This document shows positions 24,401 through 31,541 of a stretch of 32,844 bases of DNA, piece by piece (position 1 is the stretch's first letter; every line of letters starts with the position of its first letter). A program made the translations under genes and the position numbers. The notes beneath the pieces were generated by a model. That model saw only the letters and a program-made list of their open reading frames with translations. It was not told the DNA's origin and ran no database searches. This DNA comes from Nitrososphaerota archaeon (lineage in GTDB: Archaea > Thermoproteota > Nitrososphaeria > Nitrososphaerales > UBA183), in assembly GCA_029785235.1 (NCBI GenBank), contig JAFMAA010000008.1, positions 1 through 32,844 of the forward strand. Reading direction: 5' to 3'.

Positions 24401-25651
24401 TCAAATGGGTAGCCTCAGTATCGCTTTTTCGTTGGGCAGGGCCGCGACGTATTCCCACCCTTGCGTCAGGTATGTCTCAATTTCTCCGATCGGCACGACC
24501 CTCTGGCGGCTCCCGTTGTTCGCCATGGCGCCGAGGAATCTCTCCTTCACCATCTTCTGAATCTCGGCGTCCTCCATGTTCGCCAGGTCGAGCTTGTCGA
24601 CTTCTTCCTTGCTGTACCCGCCCACCTTCTGCAGGATCCCCCGCTTGAACTCGACATTCCTGTCTGCCTTCTCTCCCATCTCCCCAAGAATTGTCAGGTT
24701 GGGGACGGCCTTCGCATATTCGCTCACCATCTCGTCTTGGGTAGGCTTCATGTAGCTTCCAGACACGCCGATTGTGTGGCCCATCAGCATCTCGGTTATG
24801 ATGGGTTTGACCCCGGACATCTCCATCCTTGTCTTGAAGAACTTGCGGAACGAATGACATTGTTTCCATTCGTAGCTCCGGTAGTTCTTGGTGTCGGTAA
24901 GCTTCTCACGCATCTTCATCTGGTTCAGTAGCTCTCCCATCTGATTCTTCAGTGTCCTGACGCCGACCGGCCTCACCTTGATTTGGTCGAACCTCCTCTT
25001 GTTCACCTCCCTGACGAAGATCGGGGACGCAGGGGTGATGATCTCCCCCACCTTCTCGCGAATCTCCCTGTACTTCAGGAGGTACTCGTAGCACTCCGGC
25101 GACGCGAATGTGTCATACTCCTCAGGTTCGCCTCTGTAGATTGTGACCCTGGCGAGCTTCCACCCCTCGAACTCCACCTCCTGTATGTCCCTCCAGTGGA
25201 GATACTCTATCGATCCGATCCTCGCGCCGGACGATGTCAGGAAGAGTATGAGGCACTTCGTCCTGAGGTCTGCGACCGTCACCACCTTGCGAATCTCGTC
25301 GAGCGTCGGCGCCCTGTCCTGGCCCGACTTCCTCACCTTCGGGATGAACTGGTTGACGTAATCCCAGTCGATTCCTTTCACACGGTTGATTTCAAGGAAC
25401 CTGCGAAGGGAGTCCCGCCAGAATGCGGTGGTGGAGGACGCCGAGGTCCCGCTCACTTCGGCGATGAACTTGACGAAATCCTCCTCAAACGCCTTCGGGT
25501 CTCGGCTCACGGTTTGGATGAACTGGTCAGGGGACATGCCCACCCGCCTGAGATACGCCCGAATCCTAAGGATGTAGTTCTCCTTGGTCTGATGCGCGAG
25601 CTTCCCTGACGCCCTGAGGGTCGCGACAGACGACTCTTCTGACTGATTCAC
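24401..25651 (-). CDS. Tyrosine recombinase/integrase
   Basis: From GTG 25651 the 416-residue protein has an N-terminal SAM-like core-binding domain (TKENYILRIRAYLRRVGMS) and the catalytic residues Arg144 (SSGARIGS), His266-x-x-Arg269 (CHSFRKFF), His292 (LMGHTIG) and Tyr300 (SGSYMKP). A tail of about 100 residues after the Tyr ends in a GGYSKEEVDKLDL-type region. The open frame extends to 26284, but that part is antisense to the metallophosphoesterase; the TATA-like ttaaatat (25671-25678) 25 nt upstream fixes the GTG. This enzyme probably integrated the island at the tRNA-Phe 3' end. The gene is not split by the att site. Confidence 0.85.
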   Translation of the reverse strand: MNQSEESSVATLRASGKLAHQTKENYILRIRAYLRRVGMSPDQFIQTVSRDPKAFEEDFVKFIAEVSGTSASSTTAFWRDSLRRFLEINRVKGIDWDYVNQFIPKVRKSGQDRAPTLDEIRKVVTVADLRTKCLILFLTSSGARIGSIEYLHWRDIQEVEFEGWKLARVTIYRGEPEEYDTFASPECYEYLLKYREIREKVGEIITPASPIFVREVNKRRFDQIKVRPVGVRTLKNQMGELLNQMKMREKLTDTKNYRSYEWKQCHSFRKFFKTRMEMSGVKPIITEMLMGHTIGVSGSYMKPTQDEMVSEYAKAVPNLTILGEMGEKADRNVEFKRGILQKVGGYSKEEVDKLDLANMEDAEIQKMVKERFLGAMANNGSRQRVVPIGEIETYLTQGWEYVAALPNEKAILRLPI

Positions 25652-25670
25652 GCTCTGTAAGTTGAACCGG

Positions 25671-25678
25671 ATATTTAA
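25671..25678. promoter_or_regulatory. Shared TATA region of integrase and MPE genes
   Basis: The sequence atatttaa works as a TATA-like box on both strands. It is centred about 24-27 nt from the integrase GTG at 25651; on the plus strand a start near 25700 would be expected, slightly inside the frame of the phosphoesterase. An 11-bp att-like aggcgtgccgc lies at 25701-25711. Confidence 0.45.
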
Positions 25679-25684
25679 CGCCCA

Positions 25685-26524
25685 ATGTTTCGACCAACAC
25701 AGGCGTGCCGCAAGAGTTCCTTGCTGCAAAAGTCGCCGTCTGAAGAGGAACCTTTTCTCCTCCCACAGATATCCTCTGAATGGCAGGAGAACTTGGTCGA
25801 GAGCGGTCAATCGATAATGATCATCAGCGACCTCCACTACGAGCAGACTTACCACCACGGCGTATGGGAAGGGGAGGCACACGACTGGTTGCTCGGGATG
25901 GTCAGAAGCGCGAAGTCGGCATCCCTCATCGCACTGGGCGACCTCGGGCATGCGTGGAGGGCTGTCGACTGGAAGTGCCTGACCGACCTGGTCCCAGTTC
26001 ATGCCATCTACGGGAACCACGACAACATGGAGGTGCTCCATTCGGCGAGAAACAATGACGGAACCAGAGTCTTGGCAGAAGACGGCGAAGTCAGGGTAAT
26101 CGGAGGCCTGAAGGTGGGCTTCATCAACGGCATAATGGCGAAGAAGGGAAAGACGAAGGTCAAGGACGGCGTTCCCAGGCAGTCTGCCGAAGTCTTCCTT
26201 TCCGCCGTTGCGAAGCTGGTCGGCGTCGATGTCTTGGCCACCCATGCGAGCCCCTACCTTCCCGAATACGGTAGCCGCTACCACGCCTCCGACGAGTTCG
26301 AAGTTCTAGACCAGGTCCTGACACAGGTAAACCCGCCGCTTTCGGTGAGCGGGCACCTCAGCGGGCCGTACACCCTGTCAAAGCTGCGGGACACGACCAT
26401 TCTCAGAATCGACAGCAGTCCCGCTGAACGCCACTATGCTTTGATGGACTTCGGGACGAGACAAATCAGGATTATGCACGATCATGACCAGGTTGAAATC
26501 GGCAGTTTCGCGGAATTTTCCTGA
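25685..26524 (+). CDS. Calcineurin-like metallophosphoesterase
   Basis: The 279-residue protein shows the five metallophosphoesterase blocks: MIISDLHYE (D49, H51), LIALGDLGHA (D86), HAIYGNHDNM (N111, H112), LATHASPYLP and VSGHLSGPYTL. Substrate may be a nucleotide, cyclic dinucleotide or nucleic acid. ATG 25685 gives a 40-residue leader without conservation, and the plus-strand reading of the shared TATA would put the transcript start near 25702; TTG 25721 is the next in-frame start. It is divergent from the integrase. It could serve in defence, as some phosphoesterases do, but there is no specific evidence. Confidence 0.82.
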   Translation: MFRPTQACRKSSLLQKSPSEEEPFLLPQISSEWQENLVESGQSIMIISDLHYEQTYHHGVWEGEAHDWLLGMVRSAKSASLIALGDLGHAWRAVDWKCLTDLVPVHAIYGNHDNMEVLHSARNNDGTRVLAEDGEVRVIGGLKVGFINGIMAKKGKTKVKDGVPRQSAEVFLSAVAKLVGVDVLATHASPYLPEYGSRYHASDEFEVLDQVLTQVNPPLSVSGHLSGPYTLSKLRDTTILRIDSSPAERHYALMDFGTRQIRIMHDHDQVEIGSFAEFS

Positions 26525-26576
26525 CCTGCGTCTCCATGGGATTCGTCACGTTGGTGTTCCTTATGACAGATGAGTC

Positions 26577-26585
26577 CTTATATAG
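26577..26585 (+). promoter_or_regulatory. TATA box for AbiE-like operon
   Basis: The box ccttatata is centred 27 nt upstream of ATG 26608, giving a leaderless start there. The in-frame ATG at 26536 lies before this box and would add residues not typical of the family. Confidence 0.6.
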
Positions 26586-26607
26586 TCTCCGCGCTCCAAC
26601 TGGACAA

Positions 26608-27375
26608 ATGCTCTACAACCAAGTCAGGTACGCAGAAGCGGTGCGAGTGTTCTACAAGCTTCGGGGCCGGACCAGTAACAGGGTCTCAACGGGGCTCGTT
26701 CAAGAGCTGGGATACGCGAAGTACAGCACCCAGTTCTACGCGGTAAAGAAGCTGCTAATGGAAGAAGGGATTCTGGACTCGAACGGAAAGTTCGTAGAGA
26801 ACGCACCCAACGTCTGGCTGGCCGAGTTGCCGCAGGTGGTCGGCCAGAAGGAAAGAGAGATACTCTGTGACGAAGTACCATTCAAGATATTCCTGGCTTC
26901 CGTGCTTGGGTCGAGGCGTCTCGGAGACCTGTCAAGAGCGCTTGCTCTGAGCAGAAGCAGCGCCTATCACGCAGCTTCTAGACTCCTCAAGACAGGTCTG
27001 CTTCAAAGGAACGGTATGGAAATATCGTCTTCGGGAAGCGCGAAGACGTGGTTGTCTGGATATCTAGACGCCTGCAAGACACACGTCAACGTTACCGGTG
27101 ACATCTCGGTTCTCTTCCGGGCGGTACCGGCATACATTGACGGGCCGAGGGCCTACTTTGCCCTTCACCACGAGGTCGGACGGCCAATCGGCAGGGCAGA
27201 CATGGTCATTGCGACGTGGGCCCCCTACCTTGGCTTCTGGGAATCTATCGTTAACGGGGTAAGGTATTTTCTCGAATATCAGAAGAACGTCGAGGTCTTG
27301 GTCGCCAATCCTTCGGCCAGGGTCGTCTGGGCCGACAGGCTCCCGTTCAACGCGAAAGCGAGGCTGCCGAGGTAG
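26608..27375 (+). CDS. AbiEi-like wHTH antitoxin
   Basis: The 255-residue protein has two winged-helix-like repeats (about 5-65 with VFYKLRGRTSNRVSTGLVQE and about 90-150 with LGDLSRALALSRSSAYHAASRL) and a C-terminal half shaped like the AbiEi antitoxin (RAVPAYIDGPRAYFALHHEV, ADMVIATWAPYLG). It precedes an AbiEii-like nucleotidyltransferase by 5 nt. The start at 26608 is fixed by the TATA box. AbiEi proteins bind operator repeats by the wHTH and neutralise AbiEii, so autoregulation is expected. Family assignment leans on the partner gene and the wHTH. Confidence 0.62.
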   Translation: MLYNQVRYAEAVRVFYKLRGRTSNRVSTGLVQELGYAKYSTQFYAVKKLLMEEGILDSNGKFVENAPNVWLAELPQVVGQKEREILCDEVPFKIFLASVLGSRRLGDLSRALALSRSSAYHAASRLLKTGLLQRNGMEISSSGSAKTWLSGYLDACKTHVNVTGDISVLFRAVPAYIDGPRAYFALHHEVGRPIGRADMVIATWAPYLGFWESIVNGVRYFLEYQKNVEVLVANPSARVVWADRLPFNAKARLPR

Positions 27376-27380
27376 CTGCC

Positions 27381-28292
27381 ATGGGGATCTTCTTCAACAT
27401 AGCCGACGACGCCGTCATCGGCACCGACCCCAGGGACCTGGTGAAGGACGAGTACAAGGAGTACTTCGCGGACGGAGAGTCTGTTCAGAAGATCTACTCG
27501 GAGATATGCGCCCTAGACATGATATATAGCGTCGCCCGGATGAAGAATGGCTACTACGACAGGAGGCTGGTCCTCAAGGGAGGCATGTCGGTCAGGAATC
27601 ATGTGCCCCTGCTGGATCACAGGTTCTCCTTTGACGCCGACTACGACCCCAATTCCGTGGCTGGCTACAGCTTCGGGGACGTCGACGAAATCAGGACGGA
27701 CCTGACGAGATATGCCGGTCTGAGAAGGTGCGACGTCCGGGTTGACCTGGCGAAGAACGATGACCGACTCCTCTTCCTAGAACTGACCTACAGGGACGTC
27801 CTCCGTCGCGTCGGCTACACGATTGAAGAGAGGCCGAAGATTGAGCTGTGCAAGAGATGCAGGATATTCCAGGCACCTGAAGAGAACGAGATGGCCACGA
27901 TCATGAACCTGAGGTTGCTTGGGCTGGAACCGCTCACCATCAAACATGTTGGCCTGGAAGAGCAGCTGGCATCGAAGCTCTTCATAATAGGCGATTTGAG
28001 ACGCGGGAAGAGGAACCACTTCGACGCCTACGACGCCCTTCGGATAACTGAAAGCAACCGCGGCCTTGACTGGAAGCTGGTCAGAAACCTGTTTGCCCAG
28101 CGGGCCGAGAAACATACTGTAAAGGGCCACGTCCTGAAGACCAAGGAACACATCCGTGAGTGCCGGCGGCAACTCGACACCATGAAGTTGAACGCCAACA
28201 AGAAGAGCGGGCTCGCTCGCCTTGTCTTCAAGAGAGATTTCGACTACGACGCCATGATCGAAAGGGTGAAGGCGCTTTACGACAACGTATGA
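27381..28292 (+). CDS. AbiEii-like nucleotidyltransferase toxin
   Basis: The 303-residue protein has the AbiEii/MenT-type signature: RRLVLKGGMSVRNH (GG 67-68), HRFSFDADYDPN (D85, D87 as metal-binding acids), and GLEEQLASKLFIIGDLRRGKRNHFDAYDAL (conserved Lys and the arginine/aspartate block). Such enzymes transfer nucleotides to tRNA or other acceptors and stop translation. It starts 5 nt after the AbiEi-like gene with GAGGT at 27369-27373 as an SD, a normal operon step. Length is typical. KLCKRCRIF-like Cys pairs at about 156-160 (ELCKRCR) are an unusual feature. Confidence 0.8.
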   Translation: MGIFFNIADDAVIGTDPRDLVKDEYKEYFADGESVQKIYSEICALDMIYSVARMKNGYYDRRLVLKGGMSVRNHVPLLDHRFSFDADYDPNSVAGYSFGDVDEIRTDLTRYAGLRRCDVRVDLAKNDDRLLFLELTYRDVLRRVGYTIEERPKIELCKRCRIFQAPEENEMATIMNLRLLGLEPLTIKHVGLEEQLASKLFIIGDLRRGKRNHFDAYDALRITESNRGLDWKLVRNLFAQRAEKHTVKGHVLKTKEHIRECRRQLDTMKLNANKKSGLARLVFKRDFDYDAMIERVKALYDNV

Positions 28293-28385
28293 CCCTCTAC
28301 TTCACTCTCCTGAACCCTCCACGCCCGGACTATCATAGACTCCGGGTCTATCTTTGTTAAAAGCCCCAGTCCTCGATTTATGAGC

Positions 28386-28934
28386 ATGGGTCTGCTCAGG
28401 GATCTCTCGAGGCACCTCTCCAGCAACCAAGGGAAGCAGTACGGCACCCCTTCCAAAACGATGCATGGTGAGGACGTCAGGAGCAGGTCCGAGCAGAGGA
28501 TTGCTGATTACTTCGCCCAAAACGGAATCCGCTACTTCTACGAGTGGGGCGCCCAAACCGACGCGTTGATCTTTAAGCGGACATTTGCCCACCCGGACTT
28601 CTACCTTCCAGATTACAACATCTATGTGGAGTTCTGGGGGCTGGCGAAGGTCAGCAAGAAATACAGGCGAACAATGAGGTTCAAGATGAGAGAGTATCGC
28701 AAGAACAAGATTAGGTACATCAGCCTTTACCCTGATAACCTCGATAACTTGGACTGGACTTTCAGGACCAGGTTCCGGGAACTCGTCGGGTCCGACTTGC
28801 CGGCGAAACCGCATCCTGTTCCCGGGAAAGCTCGGTATTGCGCCAGGTGTGGGACACCGGTCGCACCACCTGGTAACTTCTGCAGCAGATGCGGCAACAC
28901 CATCGATACGTTTCCGCGCCCAAGTTCCCCCTAG
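28386..28934 (+). CDS. Vsr/PD-(D/E)XK-like endonuclease with C-terminal zinc ribbon
   Basis: The protein has VRSRSEQRIADYFAQNGIRY (conserved Glu), then HPDFYLPDYNIYVEFWGLA (D and E of a nuclease core) and helices with RRTMRFKMREYRKN, the pattern of Vsr-like/helicase-associated endonucleases. Its last 35 residues are a zinc ribbon: YCARCGTP and FCSRCGN. The TATA-like tgttaaaag (28355-28363) is 27 nt before ATG 28386, so I prefer that over ATG 28380 (two residues longer). The domain is often fused to helicases; here it stands alone with a ribbon. It follows the AbiE-like pair by 93 nt but has its own promoter. Confidence 0.72.
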   Translation: MGLLRDLSRHLSSNQGKQYGTPSKTMHGEDVRSRSEQRIADYFAQNGIRYFYEWGAQTDALIFKRTFAHPDFYLPDYNIYVEFWGLAKVSKKYRRTMRFKMREYRKNKIRYISLYPDNLDNLDWTFRTRFRELVGSDLPAKPHPVPGKARYCARCGTPVAPPGNFCSRCGNTIDTFPRPSSP

Positions 28935-29086
28935 GAGCCGCTTTTCGCCGGTCCACCATGGCCCAACTCAGGATAAGGTATTCCCGGCGGGAGCACAATG
29001 AACCTTATGCTGGTTTTCGCATCTGTGAGGGGAGTCTTAACAATGTCCCTTCGATAGCAGGTGTCCCAACTCTTACAGGGCCATAA

Positions 29087-29361
29087 CTATCCGCCGACAT
29101 CGACGAGCACTACGCTTCGCTCAATGACCTTCTGTGTTTCTTCCAGGAACCCCAGAAGCTCGTCGAGCTAACCAAGTCTACCGGGCACCGATTCCGTAGA
29201 GGCGTAGCGTCTGCCTGAGGTGAACCTCATCCACAGTGGACAGACGTCGTCACCACGGCATTGTTCTTCGACTGTTTCGCAGCGTACTCCGCGACGTCGA
29301 GCATCTCCTCTGCCTTCTGCAGGTAGTTCCTGTAGAGGCTCTTATTGACGGGCTTGGACAT
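29087..29361 (-). pseudogene. Broken HEPN (HepT-like) toxin gene
   Basis: ATG 29361 with GGAG upstream begins MSKPVNKSLYRNYLQKAEEM and continues to NNAVVTTSVHC, the first half of a HEPN domain, then meets TGA at 29227-29229. Downstream, another frame encodes a HEPN-like C-terminal helix (LDELLGFLEETQKVIERS) preceded by an in-frame TAG. About 275 bp remain against roughly 390-410 for intact HEPN partners, so an internal deletion with frameshift has removed the centre, including the catalytic RxxxxH. The gene start overlaps the end of the MNT gene by 20 bp, as in intact MNT-HEPN pairs. Confidence 0.6.
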
Positions 29362-29962
29362 CTCCTATCTTCCTCAGGTCTTTGCCCCGGACCATCCTGT
29401 AGGACTCGAGGATCGACCTGCCCAAATCCTTGTTCTTCTTTCTGGCGAACGTGGCTTCGTCCATGATCAAGGGGGACAACCCAAATCCGAACTTCGAAAC
29501 CGTTTCGGCAGAAGCGTCCACAACGCGCTCGCTGGCGAGCTCTCTGTCACCCGCCACGATGAATATGTCGACGTCGCTCTGCTTCCCCTCGAGTCCCTTC
29601 GCGGCGCTCCCGAAGACGGCCACCGATCTAATCGACTTGTGGTCAAAGAACGGCCTGATCGTGGACAAGATCGCACCGAGGGTGTCTTCCTCGGCTTTGA
29701 TCGCGGGCCAGACTATCGAGTTCAGCACGTAGCTCTCCTCGTTCAGGATGACCTGCTGGGCCCTCCCAACAGGTTGGAGCCTCACGACCCCTCTCTTTTC
29801 CAGGGTCCTGGCCACAAGGGCGACTTCGGGGTGCGACAGGCCAGCCGTCCTCGCCAAGTCCCTTATGGTGAACACCTTCCCCCTGTAGCGGACCAAAGTC
29901 TTGAGCACTTTGATGCTGGCCTTGCTCCCCAGGACCTCGGTCAGGTAGTCGTGGAGGGACAC
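29342..29962 (-). CDS. wHTH-nucleotidyltransferase (MntA-like antitoxin)
   Basis: From GTG 29962 the 206-residue protein has a winged helix (about 15-70: SIKVLKTLVRYRGKVFTIRD, LEKRGVVRLQPVG) and then a minimal nucleotidyltransferase: VAVFGSAAKGLEGKQSDVDIF with G118-S119 and D130/D132, and a C-terminal helix. Frame extension to 30130 runs through the att repeat and is not protein-like. This type adenylylates HEPN RNases as antitoxin; its own HEPN partner, overlapping by 20 bp, is broken, so the protein may now act as orphan regulator or cross-protect against other HEPN toxins. Confidence 0.75.
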   Translation of the reverse strand: MSLHDYLTEVLGSKASIKVLKTLVRYRGKVFTIRDLARTAGLSHPEVALVARTLEKRGVVRLQPVGRAQQVILNEESYVLNSIVWPAIKAEEDTLGAILSTIRPFFDHKSIRSVAVFGSAAKGLEGKQSDVDIFIVAGDRELASERVVDASAETVSKFGFGLSPLIMDEATFARKKNKDLGRSILESYRMVRGKDLRKIGDVQARQ

Positions 29963-30025
29963 AATTTCGCAGGTCAGGGGTACTGGTAGAAAAACATTCC
30001 ATATGGTAGGTAATACTGCCATAAC

Positions 30026-30060
30026 GGGCGATTTGAGCACGCATAGGCGTGCCGCGGGTC
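30026..30060. repeat. Internal att-like 35-bp direct repeat
   Basis: These 35 bp match 32675-32709 at 33 positions. They contain a conserved hairpin (cacgc, 4-nt loop, gcgtg), a tcaaatcgccc stretch on the minus strand, and the last 11 bp of tRNA-Phe (tgccgcgggtc at 30050-30060), after which similarity ends. The copy bounds the 2.6-kb cassette on the left and lies between the MNT gene and the phosphoribosyltransferase gene. Confidence 0.75.
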
Positions 30061-30086
30061 CTCTTTCGCTAGTGCCGACGGCCAAG

Positions 30087-30740
30087 TCATGGCCTACGTA
30101 ACGTACTTCCGTCTTCCCTGAGACGAACATTCCCCATCTGCGGGTCGTACTCCCTCTGGAACTCGTCAGGGTTGCTCACGGTCCGCATCGCCGCAAAGGC
30201 TGAGATTCGGGCATTGGGAAACGCATCCGCGAGCCGATTCGCAGCACCAAGCAGCGTCGCGCCACGAGTGATTATGTCGTCAATCAGCAGAACGCTTTCG
30301 GGTTCTGACAGACGACCTTGGACTTCCAACGTTTCGTAGTGTCTTCGTGCGGTTGGCCTCAGTCTCGCTGGACTTTGCGCTGCCTTGGGAACAGCCTGGG
30401 TGCGAACCAGGCACGAGACTACTTGGCCTAGTCCCTGATCGGCAAGGGCCGCCGCAAGCCTCTGTGGGACCCAAAGGGTTCCAGCTCTCATCAACGAACT
30501 GCTCGGAACGGGGACGAGGACCGGGGTGGGCTGGAAAAGGGTGGCAAAAGGCATGGAGTTGATGTTCTGTCGCACCTGTTGCGCCACCCAATGCGACATC
30601 AGGACAGGGGGCGGTTGCAGGAAGCTATCGGTCTTGAGGAGGGTCATCACTCCTTGAGAGTGGAGGTCCTTTGGCGTTCCACCGTTCGGGGAGTACGAGA
30701 GGAGGGAACCGTACTGGAGCTCAGACAGGCGTAGGCTCAT
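30087..30740 (-). CDS. ComF-like phosphoribosyltransferase (ShosT-like)
   Basis: The 217-residue protein has the PRPP-binding loop VLLIDDIITRGATLLGAA (D154, D155, T158-G160) and upstream VPVPSSSLMRAGTLWVPQRL, as in ComF/type I phosphoribosyltransferases; the zinc finger usual in ComF is absent. It follows dprA by 3 nt on the same strand. In the bacterial ShosTA defence module a phosphoribosyltransferase toxin is paired with a DprA-like antitoxin, and gene content here is the same. Archaea do not show the classical competence machinery, so a conflict role is more likely than DNA uptake (inference). Its N-terminal 65 residues show no recognised domain. Confidence 0.78.
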   Translation of the reverse strand: MSLRLSELQYGSLLSYSPNGGTPKDLHSQGVMTLLKTDSFLQPPPVLMSHWVAQQVRQNINSMPFATLFQPTPVLVPVPSSSLMRAGTLWVPQRLAAALADQGLGQVVSCLVRTQAVPKAAQSPARLRPTARRHYETLEVQGRLSEPESVLLIDDIITRGATLLGAANRLADAFPNARISAFAAMRTVSNPDEFQREYDPQMGNVRLREDGSTLRRP

Positions 30741-30743
30741 TTC

Positions 30744-31439
30744 TCATTGAGCCACACTGACAATCCTCTCGCGAGGCGGTAGGAACCCTAGGATATCCTT
30801 GGGATCTTCGAGCGCGACAGCTCCATACTCCATCATCTTCTTCGGCCAACTCAGAGACCGCTTCTCCAGGACCAATTTCCAGATGTAGAGAGGCCGCCCG
30901 AGCCTCAGAGCCTCCCACCCCTGCGCCAGAGAACCGCTCGTCTCCCCTGCCTCGACGATGATCGAAGCGTTGCAGACGAGAGCCATCGTCCTATCCCTAA
31001 TAACGAAGTCCCTAGGCTGGGTCGGATGTCCGTTCAGGAATTGGGAGACCGCGCAATACTCCCGCATGATTTTGTCCTGAAGTTCGAAGTTCTTCGCCGG
31101 GTAGACGCGATTCAACGGGGTCCCAAGGACCGCGACGGTGTATCCATTCTCCTCAATGGTCGCTCTGTGGGCTGCCGTGTCAATCCCCTCGGCAAGCCCA
31201 CTGACCACCACAACCTGGTTTCGTGCAAGGATCCGCGCTATCTGGGTTGCAGCCTCCAGCCCGGCGCCAGAGGCCTTTCGGGACCCCACGACCGCAACAC
31301 GGGGCCTGGGCAACGGGGTTTGCACGACCCCAGCCACATAGAGCCGCGGGGGCGCGTATCGCGCCTCGACATCGTTTAGCGGGCCTAGAAGCTCTTCGGG
31401 AGTAAGAGTGGAGATGCTCTTTCCTTTGATAATCTCCAT
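30744..31439 (-). CDS. DprA/Smf Rossmann-fold protein (ShosA-like)
   Basis: The protein has the DprA core: RVAVVGSRKASGAG, VVVVSGLAEGIDTAAH, TVAVLGTPLNRVYPAKN, FVIRDRTMALVCNASIIVEAG and SGSLAQGWEALRLGRPLYI. It lacks the SAM and winged-helix domains of long DprA proteins and is about 231 residues. ATG 31439 is chosen because a cctattaatgg box (complement of about 31462-31472) is 27 nt upstream; TTG 31448 is a possible longer start. The phosphoribosyltransferase follows after 3 nt. The protein probably binds a nucleotide or DNA ligand and controls its partner, as ShosA does; this is by analogy. Confidence 0.85.
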   Translation of the reverse strand: MEIIKGKSISTLTPEELLGPLNDVEARYAPPRLYVAGVVQTPLPRPRVAVVGSRKASGAGLEAATQIARILARNQVVVVSGLAEGIDTAAHRATIEENGYTVAVLGTPLNRVYPAKNFELQDKIMREYCAVSQFLNGHPTQPRDFVIRDRTMALVCNASIIVEAGETSGSLAQGWEALRLGRPLYIWKLVLEKRSLSWPKKMMEYGAVALEDPKDILGFLPPRERIVSVAQ

Positions 31440-31541
31440 CGGTTGCAAGGTTGTGACTTTGCCATTAATAGGTTTGAAGCATGAGAGGAGTGTGAAAGTG
31501 CTCCGTAGGCGCTCAAGAGCCGGCGCAAGCTTACCGCCAAA

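Noticed and set aside
24983..25609. 208-codon plus-strand frame inside the integrase
   Set aside because: It is antisense to catalytic integrase motifs and is rich in Pro/Arg/Leu as expected for a shadow frame.
25652..26284. N-terminal extension of the integrase frame by about 210 residues
   Set aside because: It is antisense to the clearly conserved metallophosphoesterase, has no domain, and the TATA-like box at 25671-25678 supports the GTG at 25651.
29963..30130. Upstream extension of the MNT gene frame
   Set aside because: It runs through the att repeat and has no protein-like conservation; the winged helix starts right after GTG 29962.
30744..31439. Natural competence (DNA uptake) interpretation of DprA and ComF-like genes
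   Set aside because: No other competence genes are present, and the pair is in an att-flanked cassette in a defence island, so a ShosTA-like role fits better.
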